This document shows, one piece after another, positions 16,049 through 24,938 of a DNA stretch of 64,000 nucleotides. The stretch is from Parahoeflea alexandrii (GTDB taxonomy: Bacteria; Pseudomonadota; Alphaproteobacteria; Rhizobiales; Rhizobiaceae): NCBI RefSeq assembly GCF_024105735.1, contig NZ_JAAAML010000001.1:1931809-1995808 (forward strand), read 5' to 3'. A model generated the notes under the pieces. That model was not told the DNA's origin, searched no databases, and saw only the letters and a program-made list of their open reading frames with translations. The stretch's first letter is position 1, and every line of letters begins with the position of its first letter. The position numbers and the translations under genes are program-made.

Positions 16049-18943
16049 CTACTCGGCGGGCTCAAGCGCGTCCTCTGTGGCAATCCGGCGCGACCGTGTC
16101 GCCTGCGCCTCGTAATCCTGCTGCCAGGCCGTCGGACCGTTGGATGGCGACACCTGCACCGCGGTCACCTTGTATTCCGGGCAGTTGGTGGCCCAGTCGG
16201 TGAAATCGGTGGTGATCACATTGGCCTGGGTGCCGGGATGGTGGAAGGTGGTGTAGACCACGCCGGGCGCCACGCGTTCAGTGATGGTGGCGCGCAGCGC
16301 CGTCTCGCCGGAGCGGCTGGCGAGCTTGACCCAGTCATCCTGGTGGATGCCGCGCTGTTCGGCGTCATGCGGATGGATCTCGAGCCGGTCCTCGCCGTGC
16401 CAGGCAACGTTCTCGGTGCGCCGTGTCTGCGCGCCGACATTGTACTGGCTCAGGATCCGGCCGGTGGTCAGAAGCAGCGGGAAACGCGGGCCGGTGCGCT
16501 CGTCGGTCGCCACATATTCGGTGCGGATGAACTTGCCCTTGCCGCGCACGAAGCCATCGAGATGCATGACCGGGGTGCCGTCGGGCTTGGCCTCGTTGCA
16601 GGGCCACTGCACCGAGCCCTTCTCTTCCAGCATCTGATAGGTGACGCTGGCGAAGCTCGGCGTGGTGGCGGCGATTTCATCCATGATTTCAGAGGGATGA
16701 GCATAGCTCCAGTCAAGCCCCATAGCCTGCGCCAGCTTCAGCGTGACTTCCCAGTCGGCAAGCCCGTTCTTCGGGCTCATCACCCTGCGCACCCGGTTGA
16801 TGCGGCGCTCGGCATTGGTGAAGGTTCCGTCCTTCTCAAGGAAGGTCGAGCCGGGCAGGAAAACATGGGCGTAGTTGGCGGTTTCGTTCAGGAACAGGTC
16901 GTGGACGACGACGCATTCCATCGCCTCGAGCCCCGCCTTGACGTGCTTGGTATCGGGATCGGACTGCAGGATGTCCTCGCCCTGAATGTAGATGCCGCGG
17001 AAGGTGCCGTCGACAGCCGCATCGAGCATGTTGGGAATCCGAAGGCCCGGCTCGGGGTTGAGCTCGACACCCCAGAGTTTTTCGAACACGTCGCGGACTT
17101 CGGTGCCGGAAATATGCCGGTAGCCGGGCAGTTCGTGCGGGAACGAGCCCATGTCGCAGGCGCCCTGCACGTTGTTCTGGCCGCGAAGCGGATTCACACC
17201 GACGCCGGGACGGCCGATATTGCCGGTGGCCATCGCCAGGTTGGCGATCGCCATCACCGTGGTCGAGCCCTGGCTGTGCTCGGTCACGCCAAGACCGTAA
17301 TAGATCGCGCCGTTGCCGCCGCGGGCATAGAGCCGTGCCGCGCCGCGCAGTTCCTCGGCCGGCACGCCGGTGTAGACCTCGGTGGCTTCCGGCGAATGGG
17401 CCGGATCGGCGACGAAGCTCGCCCAGTCCTCGAATTCCGACCAGTCGCAGCGCTCGCGAATGAAGGCCTCGTCAAACAGGCCCTCGGTGACGATCACATG
17501 GGCGAGTGCGGTGAGCACGGCGACGTTGGTGCCGGGCCGCAAGGGCAGATGATGGCTGGCCTCGACATGGGCCGAGCGCACCAGGTCGATGCGGCGCGGA
17601 TCGATGACGATGAGTTTCGCGCCGGCCCTGAGCCGCTTCTTCAGCCGCGAAGCAAACACCGGGTGGCCGTCGGTCGGATTGGCACCGATCAGAATGACCA
17701 CATCGGTGTGCTCGACGGAATCGAAATCCTGGGTACCGGCCGAGGTGCCGAAGGCCTTGCCGAGGCCATAGCCGGTGGGCGAATGGCAGACGCGGGCGCA
17801 GGTGTCGACATTGTTGTTGCCGAAGCCGGCACGCACCAGCTTCTGCACTAGGAAGGTCTCCTCGTTGGTGCAGCGCGACGAGGTGATGCCGCCGATCGAG
17901 CCCTTGCCGTACTGGAACTGCAGCCGGCGGAATTCCTTGGCGACATGGGCGAAGGCTTCGTCCCAGCTGACTTCGCGCCAGGGATCTGTGATCTTCTCGC
18001 GCACCATCGGGTTCAAGATGCGGTCCTGGTGGGTGGCATAGCCCCAGGCGAAGCGGCCCTTGACACAGGAATGGCCGCGATTGGCCTTGCCGTCTTTCCA
18101 CGGCACCATGCGGACGACTTCCTCGCCGCGCATCTCCGCCTTGAACGAGCAGCCGACGCCGCAATAGGCGCAGGTGGTGACCACCGAATGTTCCGGCTGG
18201 CCGATCTCGATCACCGATTTTTCCGTGAGCGTCGCTGTCGGGCAGGCCTGCACGCAGGCGCCGCAGGAGACGCACTCGGAATTCATAAAGCTCTCGTGCA
18301 TGCCGGGCGAGACCCGGCTTTCAAAGCCCCTGCCCTCGATGGTGAGCGCGAATGTCCCCTGCACTTCCTCGCAGGCCCGTACGCAACGCGAACAGACGAT
18401 GCATTTGGACGGATCATAGGTGAAATACGGATTGCTCTCGTCCTTGGCCATGTAGCGCGGATTGGCCTCGCCGTTCTGCCGCGCCTTGACATGGTTGTCG
18501 CCCTCATAGCCGTAGCGGACGTCGCGCAGACCGACGGCGCCGGCCATGTCCTGCAATTCGCAATCGCCATTGGCGGCGCAGGTCAGGCAATCGAGCGGAT
18601 GGTCGGAGATATAAAGTTCCATCACGCCGCGGCGGATGTCTTTCAGCCGCCCCGTCTGGGTATGGACCACCATGCCTTCGCTGACCGGCGTGGTGCAGGA
18701 GGCCGGCGTGCCGTTGCGGCCCTCGATCTCGACCAGGCAAAGCCGGCAGGAGCCGAAGGCGTCGACCATGTCGGTGGCGCAGAGTTTCGGCACCTGGATG
18801 CCGGCCTCCATCGAGGCGCGCATCACCGAGGTGCCTTCGGGCACTTCGATCGTGTTGCCGTCGATGACGAGCCGGACGGTCTTTTCAGCCTTCGATGCCG
18901 GGGTACCGTAGTCAATTTCCTGGATCAGCGTCATCTTGTTCAC
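16049..18943 (-). CDS. fdsA: NAD-dependent formate dehydrogenase alpha (catalytic) subunit
   Basis: 964-aa molybdenum/bis-MGD subunit that oxidises formate to CO2. From the N-terminus: a 2Fe-2S ferredoxin-like domain (C55, C66, C69, C83); a His/Cys 4Fe-4S segment (HPLDCLTCAANGDC, 115-128); two ferredoxin-type 4Fe-4S clusters (CIVCSRCVRAC at 181-191, CVSCGACVQAC at 224-234); a further 4Fe-4S (CAYCGVGC, 258-265); then the molybdopterin domains. The Mo ligand is Cys386 followed by His387 in DTCARVCHS, the same numbers as the Rhodobacter capsulatus enzyme, so it does not use selenocysteine. It overlaps fdsB by 4 bases. Confidence 0.98.
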   Translation of the reverse strand: MNKMTLIQEIDYGTPASKAEKTVRLVIDGNTIEVPEGTSVMRASMEAGIQVPKLCATDMVDAFGSCRLCLVEIEGRNGTPASCTTPVSEGMVVHTQTGRLKDIRRGVMELYISDHPLDCLTCAANGDCELQDMAGAVGLRDVRYGYEGDNHVKARQNGEANPRYMAKDESNPYFTYDPSKCIVCSRCVRACEEVQGTFALTIEGRGFESRVSPGMHESFMNSECVSCGACVQACPTATLTEKSVIEIGQPEHSVVTTCAYCGVGCSFKAEMRGEEVVRMVPWKDGKANRGHSCVKGRFAWGYATHQDRILNPMVREKITDPWREVSWDEAFAHVAKEFRRLQFQYGKGSIGGITSSRCTNEETFLVQKLVRAGFGNNNVDTCARVCHSPTGYGLGKAFGTSAGTQDFDSVEHTDVVILIGANPTDGHPVFASRLKKRLRAGAKLIVIDPRRIDLVRSAHVEASHHLPLRPGTNVAVLTALAHVIVTEGLFDEAFIRERCDWSEFEDWASFVADPAHSPEATEVYTGVPAEELRGAARLYARGGNGAIYYGLGVTEHSQGSTTVMAIANLAMATGNIGRPGVGVNPLRGQNNVQGACDMGSFPHELPGYRHISGTEVRDVFEKLWGVELNPEPGLRIPNMLDAAVDGTFRGIYIQGEDILQSDPDTKHVKAGLEAMECVVVHDLFLNETANYAHVFLPGSTFLEKDGTFTNAERRINRVRRVMSPKNGLADWEVTLKLAQAMGLDWSYAHPSEIMDEIAATTPSFASVTYQMLEEKGSVQWPCNEAKPDGTPVMHLDGFVRGKGKFIRTEYVATDERTGPRFPLLLTTGRILSQYNVGAQTRRTENVAWHGEDRLEIHPHDAEQRGIHQDDWVKLASRSGETALRATITERVAPGVVYTTFHHPGTQANVITTDFTDWATNCPEYKVTAVQVSPSNGPTAWQQDYEAQATRSRRIATEDALEPAE

Positions 18944-20496
18944 TCCGCGGCCTGGGATATCTGGGCAGGACGAAAATCATCGGGAAAATGCGTGAGCGCG
19001 CTCATAACCGGGTACGGCGTAAAGCCGCCCAGCGCGCAGAGCGACCCGAACTTCATCGTGTTGCACAGATCTGTCATCAATGTGATCTGGCTTTCGGGCT
19101 CGATCCCAGCACGGATCTTGTCGGCGACCTCGACGCCGCGGGTGGAGCCGATACGGCAGGGCGTGCACTTGCCGCAGCTTTCCACGGCACAGAATTCGAA
19201 GGCGAAGCGCGCCTGCTTGAGCATGTCGGCGGTGTCATCGAACACGACGATGCCGGCATGACCGATCAGCCCGTCCTTGCCGGCAAAGGCCTCGTAGTCG
19301 AACGGCGTGTCGAACAGTTCGCGCGGGAAGTAAGCACCCAGCGGTCCGCCGACCTGCACAGCCTTGACCGGACGTCCGGTGGCGGTGCCACCGGCGATGT
19401 CATCGACCAGCTCGCCCAGCGTCATGCCGAAGGCGGCCTCGAACAGGCCACCATGCTTGACGTTGCCGGCAATCTGGACCGGAATGGTGCCGCGCGACCG
19501 GCCCATGCCGAAATCGCGATAGAAATCAGCGCCCTTGTCCATGATCACAGGCACGGAGGCGAGCGAAATCACGTTGTTGACGACGGTCGGACGGCCGAGG
19601 AACCCCTTGTGCGCCGGCAACGGCGGCTTGGCGCGAACCACGCCGCGGCGGCCTTCCAGGCTTTCGAGCAGCGCCGTCTCCTCGCCGCAGACATAGGCGC
19701 CCGCGCCGACGCGGATTTCGATGTCGAAGGCATGATTTGAACCCAGCACCGCTTTGCCGAGAATTCCGGCCTCTCGGGCAATCTCGACCGCCCGGTTCAT
19801 CATGCTTATAGCGTGCGGATATTCCGAGCGCAAATAGACATAGCCTTTGGTGGCGCGGGTTGCGATGCTGGCGATCACCATGCCCTCGATCAGCACGAAG
19901 GGATCGCCCTCCATGATCATGCGGTCGGCGAAGGTGCCGGAATCGCCCTCGTCGGCATTGCAGACGATGTATTTCTGTTCGCCTTCGGCCTCCAGCACCG
20001 TCTTCCACTTGATGCCGGTCGGAAAGCCGGCGCCGCCGCGGCCGCGCAGGCCCGACTCCGTCACTTGGGCAACGATTGCCTCGGGCGCCATGGCGACCGC
20101 AGTGGTCAATCCGGTCAGTCCGCCATGATCCCGGTAATCCTTGAGCGAAAGCGGATCGGTGATACCGCAGCGCGCAAATGTAAGCCGTGTCTGACGCTTG
20201 AGAAACGGAAGCTCTTCCGGCGCGCCGAGGGAGAGCGGGTGATCGCCACCCTCGAGCAGGCCGGCTTCAATGAGGCTGTCGACATCGGAGGCTTTGACCG
20301 GACCGTAGGCCACCCTGCCCTTATCCGTCTCGACCTCGACCATCGGCTCGAGCCAGTAGAGGCCGCGCGAACCGTTGCGGACGATCTCGGCGTCGAGGTC
20401 ACGCGCCTTGAGCGCTTCCGCCATCCGCATCGCCAGCCTGTCGGCCCCAAGCGCCACCGCGCCGGAATCGCCGGGGATGTAGATCTTCACGCTCAT
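18940..20496 (-). CDS. fdsB: Formate dehydrogenase beta subunit (NuoF-like, FMN/NAD)
   Basis: 518-aa diaphorase subunit that takes electrons from FdsA and reduces NAD+. It has an N-terminal thioredoxin-like region, the FMN-binding GRGGAGFPTG block, a VVNNVIS segment, and a C-terminal 4Fe-4S motif ESCGKCTPCRIG. The ATG at 20496 overlaps the fdsG stop by 4 bases. In-frame codons upstream to 20601 lie inside fdsG and are excluded. Its own stop overlaps the fdsA start. The complex is soluble and related to the NADH-oxidising arm of complex I. Confidence 0.96.
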   Translation of the reverse strand: MSVKIYIPGDSGAVALGADRLAMRMAEALKARDLDAEIVRNGSRGLYWLEPMVEVETDKGRVAYGPVKASDVDSLIEAGLLEGGDHPLSLGAPEELPFLKRQTRLTFARCGITDPLSLKDYRDHGGLTGLTTAVAMAPEAIVAQVTESGLRGRGGAGFPTGIKWKTVLEAEGEQKYIVCNADEGDSGTFADRMIMEGDPFVLIEGMVIASIATRATKGYVYLRSEYPHAISMMNRAVEIAREAGILGKAVLGSNHAFDIEIRVGAGAYVCGEETALLESLEGRRGVVRAKPPLPAHKGFLGRPTVVNNVISLASVPVIMDKGADFYRDFGMGRSRGTIPVQIAGNVKHGGLFEAAFGMTLGELVDDIAGGTATGRPVKAVQVGGPLGAYFPRELFDTPFDYEAFAGKDGLIGHAGIVVFDDTADMLKQARFAFEFCAVESCGKCTPCRIGSTRGVEVADKIRAGIEPESQITLMTDLCNTMKFGSLCALGGFTPYPVMSALTHFPDDFRPAQISQAAE

Positions 20497-20972
20497 GCCT
20501 GCACCGCCTTCGCCAGTTCGTCGACCATGGCGGCATCCAGCCGCCCGATCACTTCGCCATCGACCATCGCCGCCGGCGCGCAGGCGCACAGCCCCAGGCA
20601 ATAGACAGGTTCAATGGTGACCTTGCTGTTGGCGCTGGTCTCGTGCCAACCAAGGCCCAAAAGCCCGAGAAGCCGTTCGGCCAGCTCATCCCCGCCCATC
20701 GACTGGCAGGCCTCCGCCCGGCAGAGCTTGATGACATGCCGGCCCGCCGGGGCCTCGCGATAGTCGTGATAGAAGCTGACAACGCCGTGAACTTCGGCCC
20801 GGGACAGGTTCAAACCGTTTGCAATCACCGGCAGTGACGCCTGCGGGACGTAGCCGAACTCGCGCTGAACATCATGCAGAATGGGCAGCAACGGCCCCTC
20901 GAGCGGCTTCAACCGCCCGACAATGGCCTCCGTTCGCGAGACAATATCGGTGTCTGCACTGCGTGATTCCAT
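20493..20972 (-). CDS. fdsG: Formate dehydrogenase gamma subunit (NuoE-like)
   Basis: 159-aa NuoE-like 2Fe-2S subunit. The cluster cysteines are in CRAEACQ and, later, CLGLCACAP. I chose the ATG at 20972 (MESRSAD), with GGAGGG 7 bases upstream. An in-frame ATG at 20993 would add seven residues. It is the first cistron of the fds operon, 97 bp downstream of the LysR gene. A perfect ATAG-N7-CTAT palindrome lies in that gap. Confidence 0.95.
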   Translation of the reverse strand: MESRSADTDIVSRTEAIVGRLKPLEGPLLPILHDVQREFGYVPQASLPVIANGLNLSRAEVHGVVSFYHDYREAPAGRHVIKLCRAEACQSMGGDELAERLLGLLGLGWHETSANSKVTIEPVYCLGLCACAPAAMVDGEVIGRLDAAMVDELAKAVQA

Positions 20973-21053
20973 CCCAAATCCCTCCGACGGCATGACAGCA
21001 GGGTCACTAGGCCGGTAACAAGTGCTTGAATCAAGGGATCATATTCGTTGTGC

Positions 21054-21070
21054 GATAGAAAACTTCTATC
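21054..21070. promoter_or_regulatory. LysR-type operator in front of the fds operon
   Basis: GATAGAA-AAC-TTCTATC is a perfect 17-bp palindrome. It contains T-N11-A and ATAG-N7-CTAT, the classic LysR-type recognition motif. It touches the stop codon of the LysR gene and precedes fdsG. On the minus strand TTGATT (21034-21029) and CCTAGT (21011-21006), spaced 17 bases, would start transcription near 20999. The palindrome centre would then sit at about -63, where LysR proteins bind their recognition site. Confidence 0.75.
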
Positions 21071-21962
21071 AAGGCGACAGGGATTTTGCGAACATCCTTG
21101 CTTCATGAAGCAAGGCGGAGACGATCGGCGTATGCGGCTCGCGTGGTGCTGCGATCATGCCGACGATGTGGTGGGCGTCAGGCTCGACGATCGGAATTGA
21201 CTTGATGTCGCCGTCAAACCCCAGCGTTTTGGCCAGATTGACCGGCATGATGGAAGCCCATCTGCCCGTGCGAATATGCGAGAACAAGACAATCATCGAG
21301 TTGGATTCCAGCGTCGGTTTGGCCGTCGCGCCCGCCTCGGTGAGGTGCTGGTTGATGATCCGCCGGTTCTGCATATCCGGCGTGAGCAGGCAGAGCGGCA
21401 GCGTCGCGACCTCAGCCCAGGTCACAGCCTCGCGGTCAGAATATTGCTGGCCTTCCGATGTAATCAATTGATATCGTTCGGCATAAAGCGGCACGGTTGC
21501 CACACGGCCCGTTGGCTCGTTCTCCAGATAGCTGATGCCGACGTCGATTTCGAAGTTCTCCAGCCGCGAGAGCACCTGGTAACTGGTGCAGGACGTCACA
21601 GACAGGGTGACGGCGGGGTGTTTTTCGGTAAAGGCCACCGTCAGTTCGGTGACCATGTGGGTGGCTGTCGGAATGACCGCGATGCGGGCGTGACCGGACA
21701 GCCCCTTGCGGGCGGCCTTCATCTCTTCACGCATGGTACGAGCATCACCGACGATGCGACGGGCCCATTCAAGCACCCGTTGACCCTCGGGTGTCAGCCC
21801 CTGGAAACGCGAACCGCGCTGCACAAGCGTGACGCCAAGCTGATCCTCAAGCTGTTTGAGAGACGCCGACAGCGTCGGCTGGGTCACACCGCATTCCTCC
21901 GCGGCGCGGCCGAAGTGCCGCTCCCGCGCCAAAACGATGAAGAATTCGAGTTTGTCGATCAT
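21069..21962 (-). CDS. LysR-family regulator, probably of the fds operon
   Basis: 297-aa LysR-type regulator. The N-terminal winged helix (HFGRAAEECGVTQPTLSASLKQLE, residues about 17-40) is followed by a long linker helix and a periplasmic-binding-like effector domain. It lies directly upstream of fdsG on the same strand, as in other rhizobial fds loci. A LysR-type box is located between them, so control of formate dehydrogenase is a good inference. The inducer is presumably formate or a C1 metabolite, but that is not shown by sequence. Confidence 0.9.
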   Translation of the reverse strand: MIDKLEFFIVLARERHFGRAAEECGVTQPTLSASLKQLEDQLGVTLVQRGSRFQGLTPEGQRVLEWARRIVGDARTMREEMKAARKGLSGHARIAVIPTATHMVTELTVAFTEKHPAVTLSVTSCTSYQVLSRLENFEIDVGISYLENEPTGRVATVPLYAERYQLITSEGQQYSDREAVTWAEVATLPLCLLTPDMQNRRIINQHLTEAGATAKPTLESNSMIVLFSHIRTGRWASIMPVNLAKTLGFDGDIKSIPIVEPDAHHIVGMIAAPREPHTPIVSALLHEARMFAKSLSP

Positions 21963-22053
21963 GAAAACAAGATTCGCATGGCGAGCATGCCTGGCGCAAG
22001 CTCATCAAGCGACGCTTCCATGTCGGGAATACGCGGCTTCCGAAAGGCAATAT

Positions 22054-22389
22054 TCAGGCGGCAGCGCGGTCGCCGTCCTCGGTGCCCGGCGCCAGCGTCA
22101 CCTCAAGCCCGTCGAGCTCAGCGCTCATCAGCAACTGGCAGGACAGCCGCGAATTGTCGCGCACGTCAAAAGCCTGGTCGAGCATGTCCTCTTCCTCCGC
22201 CTCGATCGGGTGCAACTGATCGATCCAGTCTGCGGCAACGTGGACATGGCAGGTGGCACAGGCGCAGGCGCCGCCGCACTCGGCCTTGATGTTGAGCCCC
22301 CAGTCCCGGATGATTTCCATGACGCGGAAGCCCTCAAGCGCCTCAAGCGTGTGGCGGGTTCCGCTCTGGTCGGTGACGTGGATCTGCAT
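22054..22389 (-). CDS. 2Fe-2S ferredoxin (adrenodoxin type)
   Basis: 111-aa ferredoxin with C38-x5-C44-x2-C47 and C84, the ligand spacing of vertebrate-type (adrenodoxin-like) 2Fe-2S proteins. A long acidic stretch (IEAEEEDMLDQ) is the usual partner-docking surface. It follows the DUF934 gene by 17 bp at the end of the cysG-sulfite reductase cluster. It is therefore a plausible electron donor for the reductase, though adrenodoxin-type ferredoxins also serve other enzymes. Confidence 0.92.
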   Translation of the reverse strand: MQIHVTDQSGTRHTLEALEGFRVMEIIRDWGLNIKAECGGACACATCHVHVAADWIDQLHPIEAEEEDMLDQAFDVRDNSRLSCQLLMSAELDGLEVTLAPGTEDGDRAAA

Positions 22390-22406
22390 GCTGAAGTCTC
22401 CCCGGA

Positions 22407-22901
22407 TCAGCCGTTCAAGATAGCGGTGCGGCGCCAGCTGTAGCCGGTCCCCGCATCGGTCTTGTCCGCTGCGGGCTGGTAGTGCAGGTCAATGCCCGGC
22501 AGACGCTTTTCGACCAGCCGCTCGATGGTCGGGGCATGATGGACCTCGAAACTGTCAAAGCCGGTCCGAAGCATCAGCGGCACCTGGTCGAGCAGCACCG
22601 TGCCGACCGCGCGCAGTTCTCCGGTGTAGCCGAGCCGCTGTCTCAGCAGCATGGCCTGCGAAAAGCCGCGCCCGTCGCTGAACGCCGGGAAGGTCAGCGC
22701 GACGATGGCGACGCTCTCGAGGATCGGCGCCAGAGCCCGCGCATCGTCGGCGGGCTGCAGCACCACGCCGAAGGGCGCATTGTCCTGAGAATGTTCGAGC
22801 GCCTCGGCCAATGGCAGCAACTTTGGGGCATCCGCTCCGGTTACGTCCGAAACCCAGGGATCGTTTTCGACGATCCCGTTTTGTGTCCAAATGACAGTCA
22901 T
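22407..22901 (-). CDS. DUF934 family protein (sulfite-reductase associated)
   Basis: 164-aa member of the DUF934 family, almost always encoded beside ferredoxin-type sulfite reductase in proteobacteria. It contains the FPAFSDGRGFSQAMLLRQRLGY core. The start is the ATG at 22901 (MTVIWTQNG). An in-frame extension to 22991 lies inside the reductase gene. It has no cofactor motif that I can see. The biochemical role is undefined. The context says it serves assimilatory sulfite reduction. Confidence 0.9.
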   Translation of the reverse strand: MTVIWTQNGIVENDPWVSDVTGADAPKLLPLAEALEHSQDNAPFGVVLQPADDARALAPILESVAIVALTFPAFSDGRGFSQAMLLRQRLGYTGELRAVGTVLLDQVPLMLRTGFDSFEVHHAPTIERLVEKRLPGIDLHYQPAADKTDAGTGYSWRRTAILNG

Positions 22902-22921
22902 GTCTGTTCTCCGCGCCTCTG

Positions 22922-24592
22922 TCAGGCGGCTTCGGATTCGCTGTTGTAAAGCGCGGCCTTGAAGGGACCGGCGCCGATACGGCGGTAGCATTCGATAAAG
23001 GTCTCGGCAGCACCAGTTCGGTTGGCGAGATAGGTGTCGACGATGGTCTCGATCGCATCGGTGAGCTCGCCCGGCTCGAAGCCGCGGCCGGTGATCTGGC
23101 CGATCGAGGCGTGCTCGTCGCCCGAGCCGCCAAGCGAGATCTGGTAGAGTTCCGCGCCCTTCTTCTCGACACCGAGAATGCCGATGTGGCCGACATGGTG
23201 ATGGCCGCAGGCATTGATGCAGCCCGAGATCTTGATCTTCAGATCACCGATCTCGGCCTGCCGCTTGGGATCGCCGAAGCGGTTGGAAATCTCCTGCGCC
23301 ACCGGGATCGAGCGGGCATTGGCCAGCGCGCAATAATCCAGCCCCGGGCAGGCTATGATGTCGGTGATCAGGCCTGCATTGGCCGTCGCCAGGCCGTCGG
23401 TCAGCAGCGCCCGGTAGAGCGGCTCGAGATCGGCCAGCGCGACATGCGGCAGCACCAGGTTCTGCTCGTGGGTGACGCGGATTTCGTCATGGGCAAATTC
23501 CTCGGCCAGCCGCGCCACCGCATCCATCTGGTCGGCGGACGCATCGCCCGGAATACCGCCGATCGGCTTCAGGGAGATCGTCACCATGGCGTAATCCGGA
23601 TGCCGGTGGGGAGCGACGTTGCGGCCGACCCACTCGGCAAAACCGGGATCGGACTTTTTCCAGGCGGCCAGTTCGCCCCAGCCCTCGGCGCGCGGCGCGA
23701 GCGCCGGCGGCGCGAAATAGGCGTTGATCGCGGCAATATCAGCGCCAGGCAGCTTCAGCTCGCCATCCTTGAGATGAGCCCATTCCGCCTCGATTTCCGC
23801 GCTCAATTGCTCGACGCCGGTTTCATGCACCAGGATCTTGATTCGCGCCTTGTACTTGTTGTCGCGGCGGCCATGCAGATTGTAGACCCGCATGATTGCC
23901 GTTGTGTAGCTCAACAGATCGGCTTCGGGCAGGAAGTCCCTGATTTTCTTGGCGAGGATAGGCGTCCGCCCCTGGCCGCCGCCGATCCAGACGGCGAAGC
24001 CGAGTTCACCCTGATCGTTCTTTTTCAGTTGCAGGCCGATATCGTGTACCTGGATCGCCGCGCGGTCGCGCTCCGATCCCGTCACCGCGATCTTGAACTT
24101 GCGCGGCAGGAAGGAAAATTCCGGATGCACCGAGGACCATTGCCTCAGGATCTCGGCATAGGGGCGCGGATCGGCGATTTCGTCGGCGGCCGCACCTGCG
24201 AAATGATCGGCGGTGACATTGCGAATGCAGTTGCCCGAGGTCTGGATCGCGTGCATCTCGACCTCGGCCAGTTCCTTCAGGATCGCCGGCATGTCCGAGA
24301 GCGCCGGCCAGTTGTACTGGATGTTCTGCCGCGTGGTGAAATGGCCGTAACCGCGGTCATAGGTCCGGGCGATATGGGCGAGCTTGCGCATCTGCCGGCT
24401 GTTGAGCGTGCCGTAGGGAATGGCGACCCGCAGCATGTAGGCATGAAGCTGGAGATAGACCCCGTTCATCAGCCGGAGCGGCTTGAACGCATCCTCGGAG
24501 ATCTCGCCCGACAGCCTGCGCGCAACCTGGTCGCTGAACTGGTTGACGCGCGCTTCCACGAAGGCGTGGTCGAATTCATCGTAACGGTACAT
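22922..24592 (-). CDS. cysI: Ferredoxin-type sulfite/nitrite reductase (siroheme, 4Fe-4S)
   Basis: 556-aa hemoprotein that reduces sulfite to sulfide with six electrons. The siroheme-4Fe-4S ligands are C415 and C421 (CPGLDYC) and C458 and C462 (CINAC), followed by GHHHVGHIG. The substrate-loop region has THEQNLVLPH. A nitrite reductase of the same family cannot be excluded from sequence alone. Position between cysG, DUF2849 and DUF934 argues for sulfite. No NADPH flavoprotein (cysJ) is nearby, fitting ferredoxin as donor. Confidence 0.95.
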   Translation of the reverse strand: MYRYDEFDHAFVEARVNQFSDQVARRLSGEISEDAFKPLRLMNGVYLQLHAYMLRVAIPYGTLNSRQMRKLAHIARTYDRGYGHFTTRQNIQYNWPALSDMPAILKELAEVEMHAIQTSGNCIRNVTADHFAGAAADEIADPRPYAEILRQWSSVHPEFSFLPRKFKIAVTGSERDRAAIQVHDIGLQLKKNDQGELGFAVWIGGGQGRTPILAKKIRDFLPEADLLSYTTAIMRVYNLHGRRDNKYKARIKILVHETGVEQLSAEIEAEWAHLKDGELKLPGADIAAINAYFAPPALAPRAEGWGELAAWKKSDPGFAEWVGRNVAPHRHPDYAMVTISLKPIGGIPGDASADQMDAVARLAEEFAHDEIRVTHEQNLVLPHVALADLEPLYRALLTDGLATANAGLITDIIACPGLDYCALANARSIPVAQEISNRFGDPKRQAEIGDLKIKISGCINACGHHHVGHIGILGVEKKGAELYQISLGGSGDEHASIGQITGRGFEPGELTDAIETIVDTYLANRTGAAETFIECYRRIGAGPFKAALYNSESEAA

Positions 24593-24604
24593 AGGGCTGG
24601 GTCC

Positions 24605-24928
24605 TTAGGCGGCTTGCGAGACCCGCGCGGCGGAGGCCGGCGCGTAGTCGATTGTCGGTCCATCGGCGCGGATGCGCTCGCGCAGCCGGTAGGGCCGCGG
24701 TCCGCTTTCGGTTTCCTCGATCTCGATCACGTTGACATCGACCACGCGGTTGTCGGCGAGCGCTGTCTGGCCAGCCGCTTCAATGGCTGCGACGGCATCC
24801 TCGTGGCGCGCCAGGAAAGCGTCCTTGAGCGAGGTGGTCCATTCGCCACTGGCGCCAAGCCAGACGGAGATCCCGTCGGTCAGGCGGTTGGCGGTGAGAA
24901 CCTTGGTCTTGGTCTGTGTGGTTTTCAT
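24605..24928 (-). CDS. DUF2849 family protein
   Basis: 107-aa protein of the DUF2849 family, which in alphaproteobacteria is found between cysG and the sulfite reductase. The family start is MKTT...KVLTANRLTDG, here at the ATG at 24928 with GAGG upstream. The frame is open to 25060 only by overlap with cysG. It is 12 bp from the reductase gene, so they are co-transcribed. Molecular function is unknown. Confidence 0.88.
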   Translation of the reverse strand: MKTTQTKTKVLTANRLTDGISVWLGASGEWTTSLKDAFLARHEDAVAAIEAAGQTALADNRVVDVNVIEIEETESGPRPYRLRERIRADGPTIDYAPASAARVSQAA

Positions 24929-24938
24929 CGAGGCCTCC

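Noticed and set aside
15170-17851. An 893-codon open frame on the plus strand opposite fdsA and fdhD
   Set aside because: It is the antisense of the clearly real formate dehydrogenase genes. Its protein is rich in Arg, Gly, Ala and His with no domain, typical of shadow frames in G+C-rich DNA.
16049-18943. Possible selenocysteine in formate dehydrogenase
   Set aside because: The Mo ligand codon is a normal cysteine (C386), there is no in-frame TGA and the whole frame is open.
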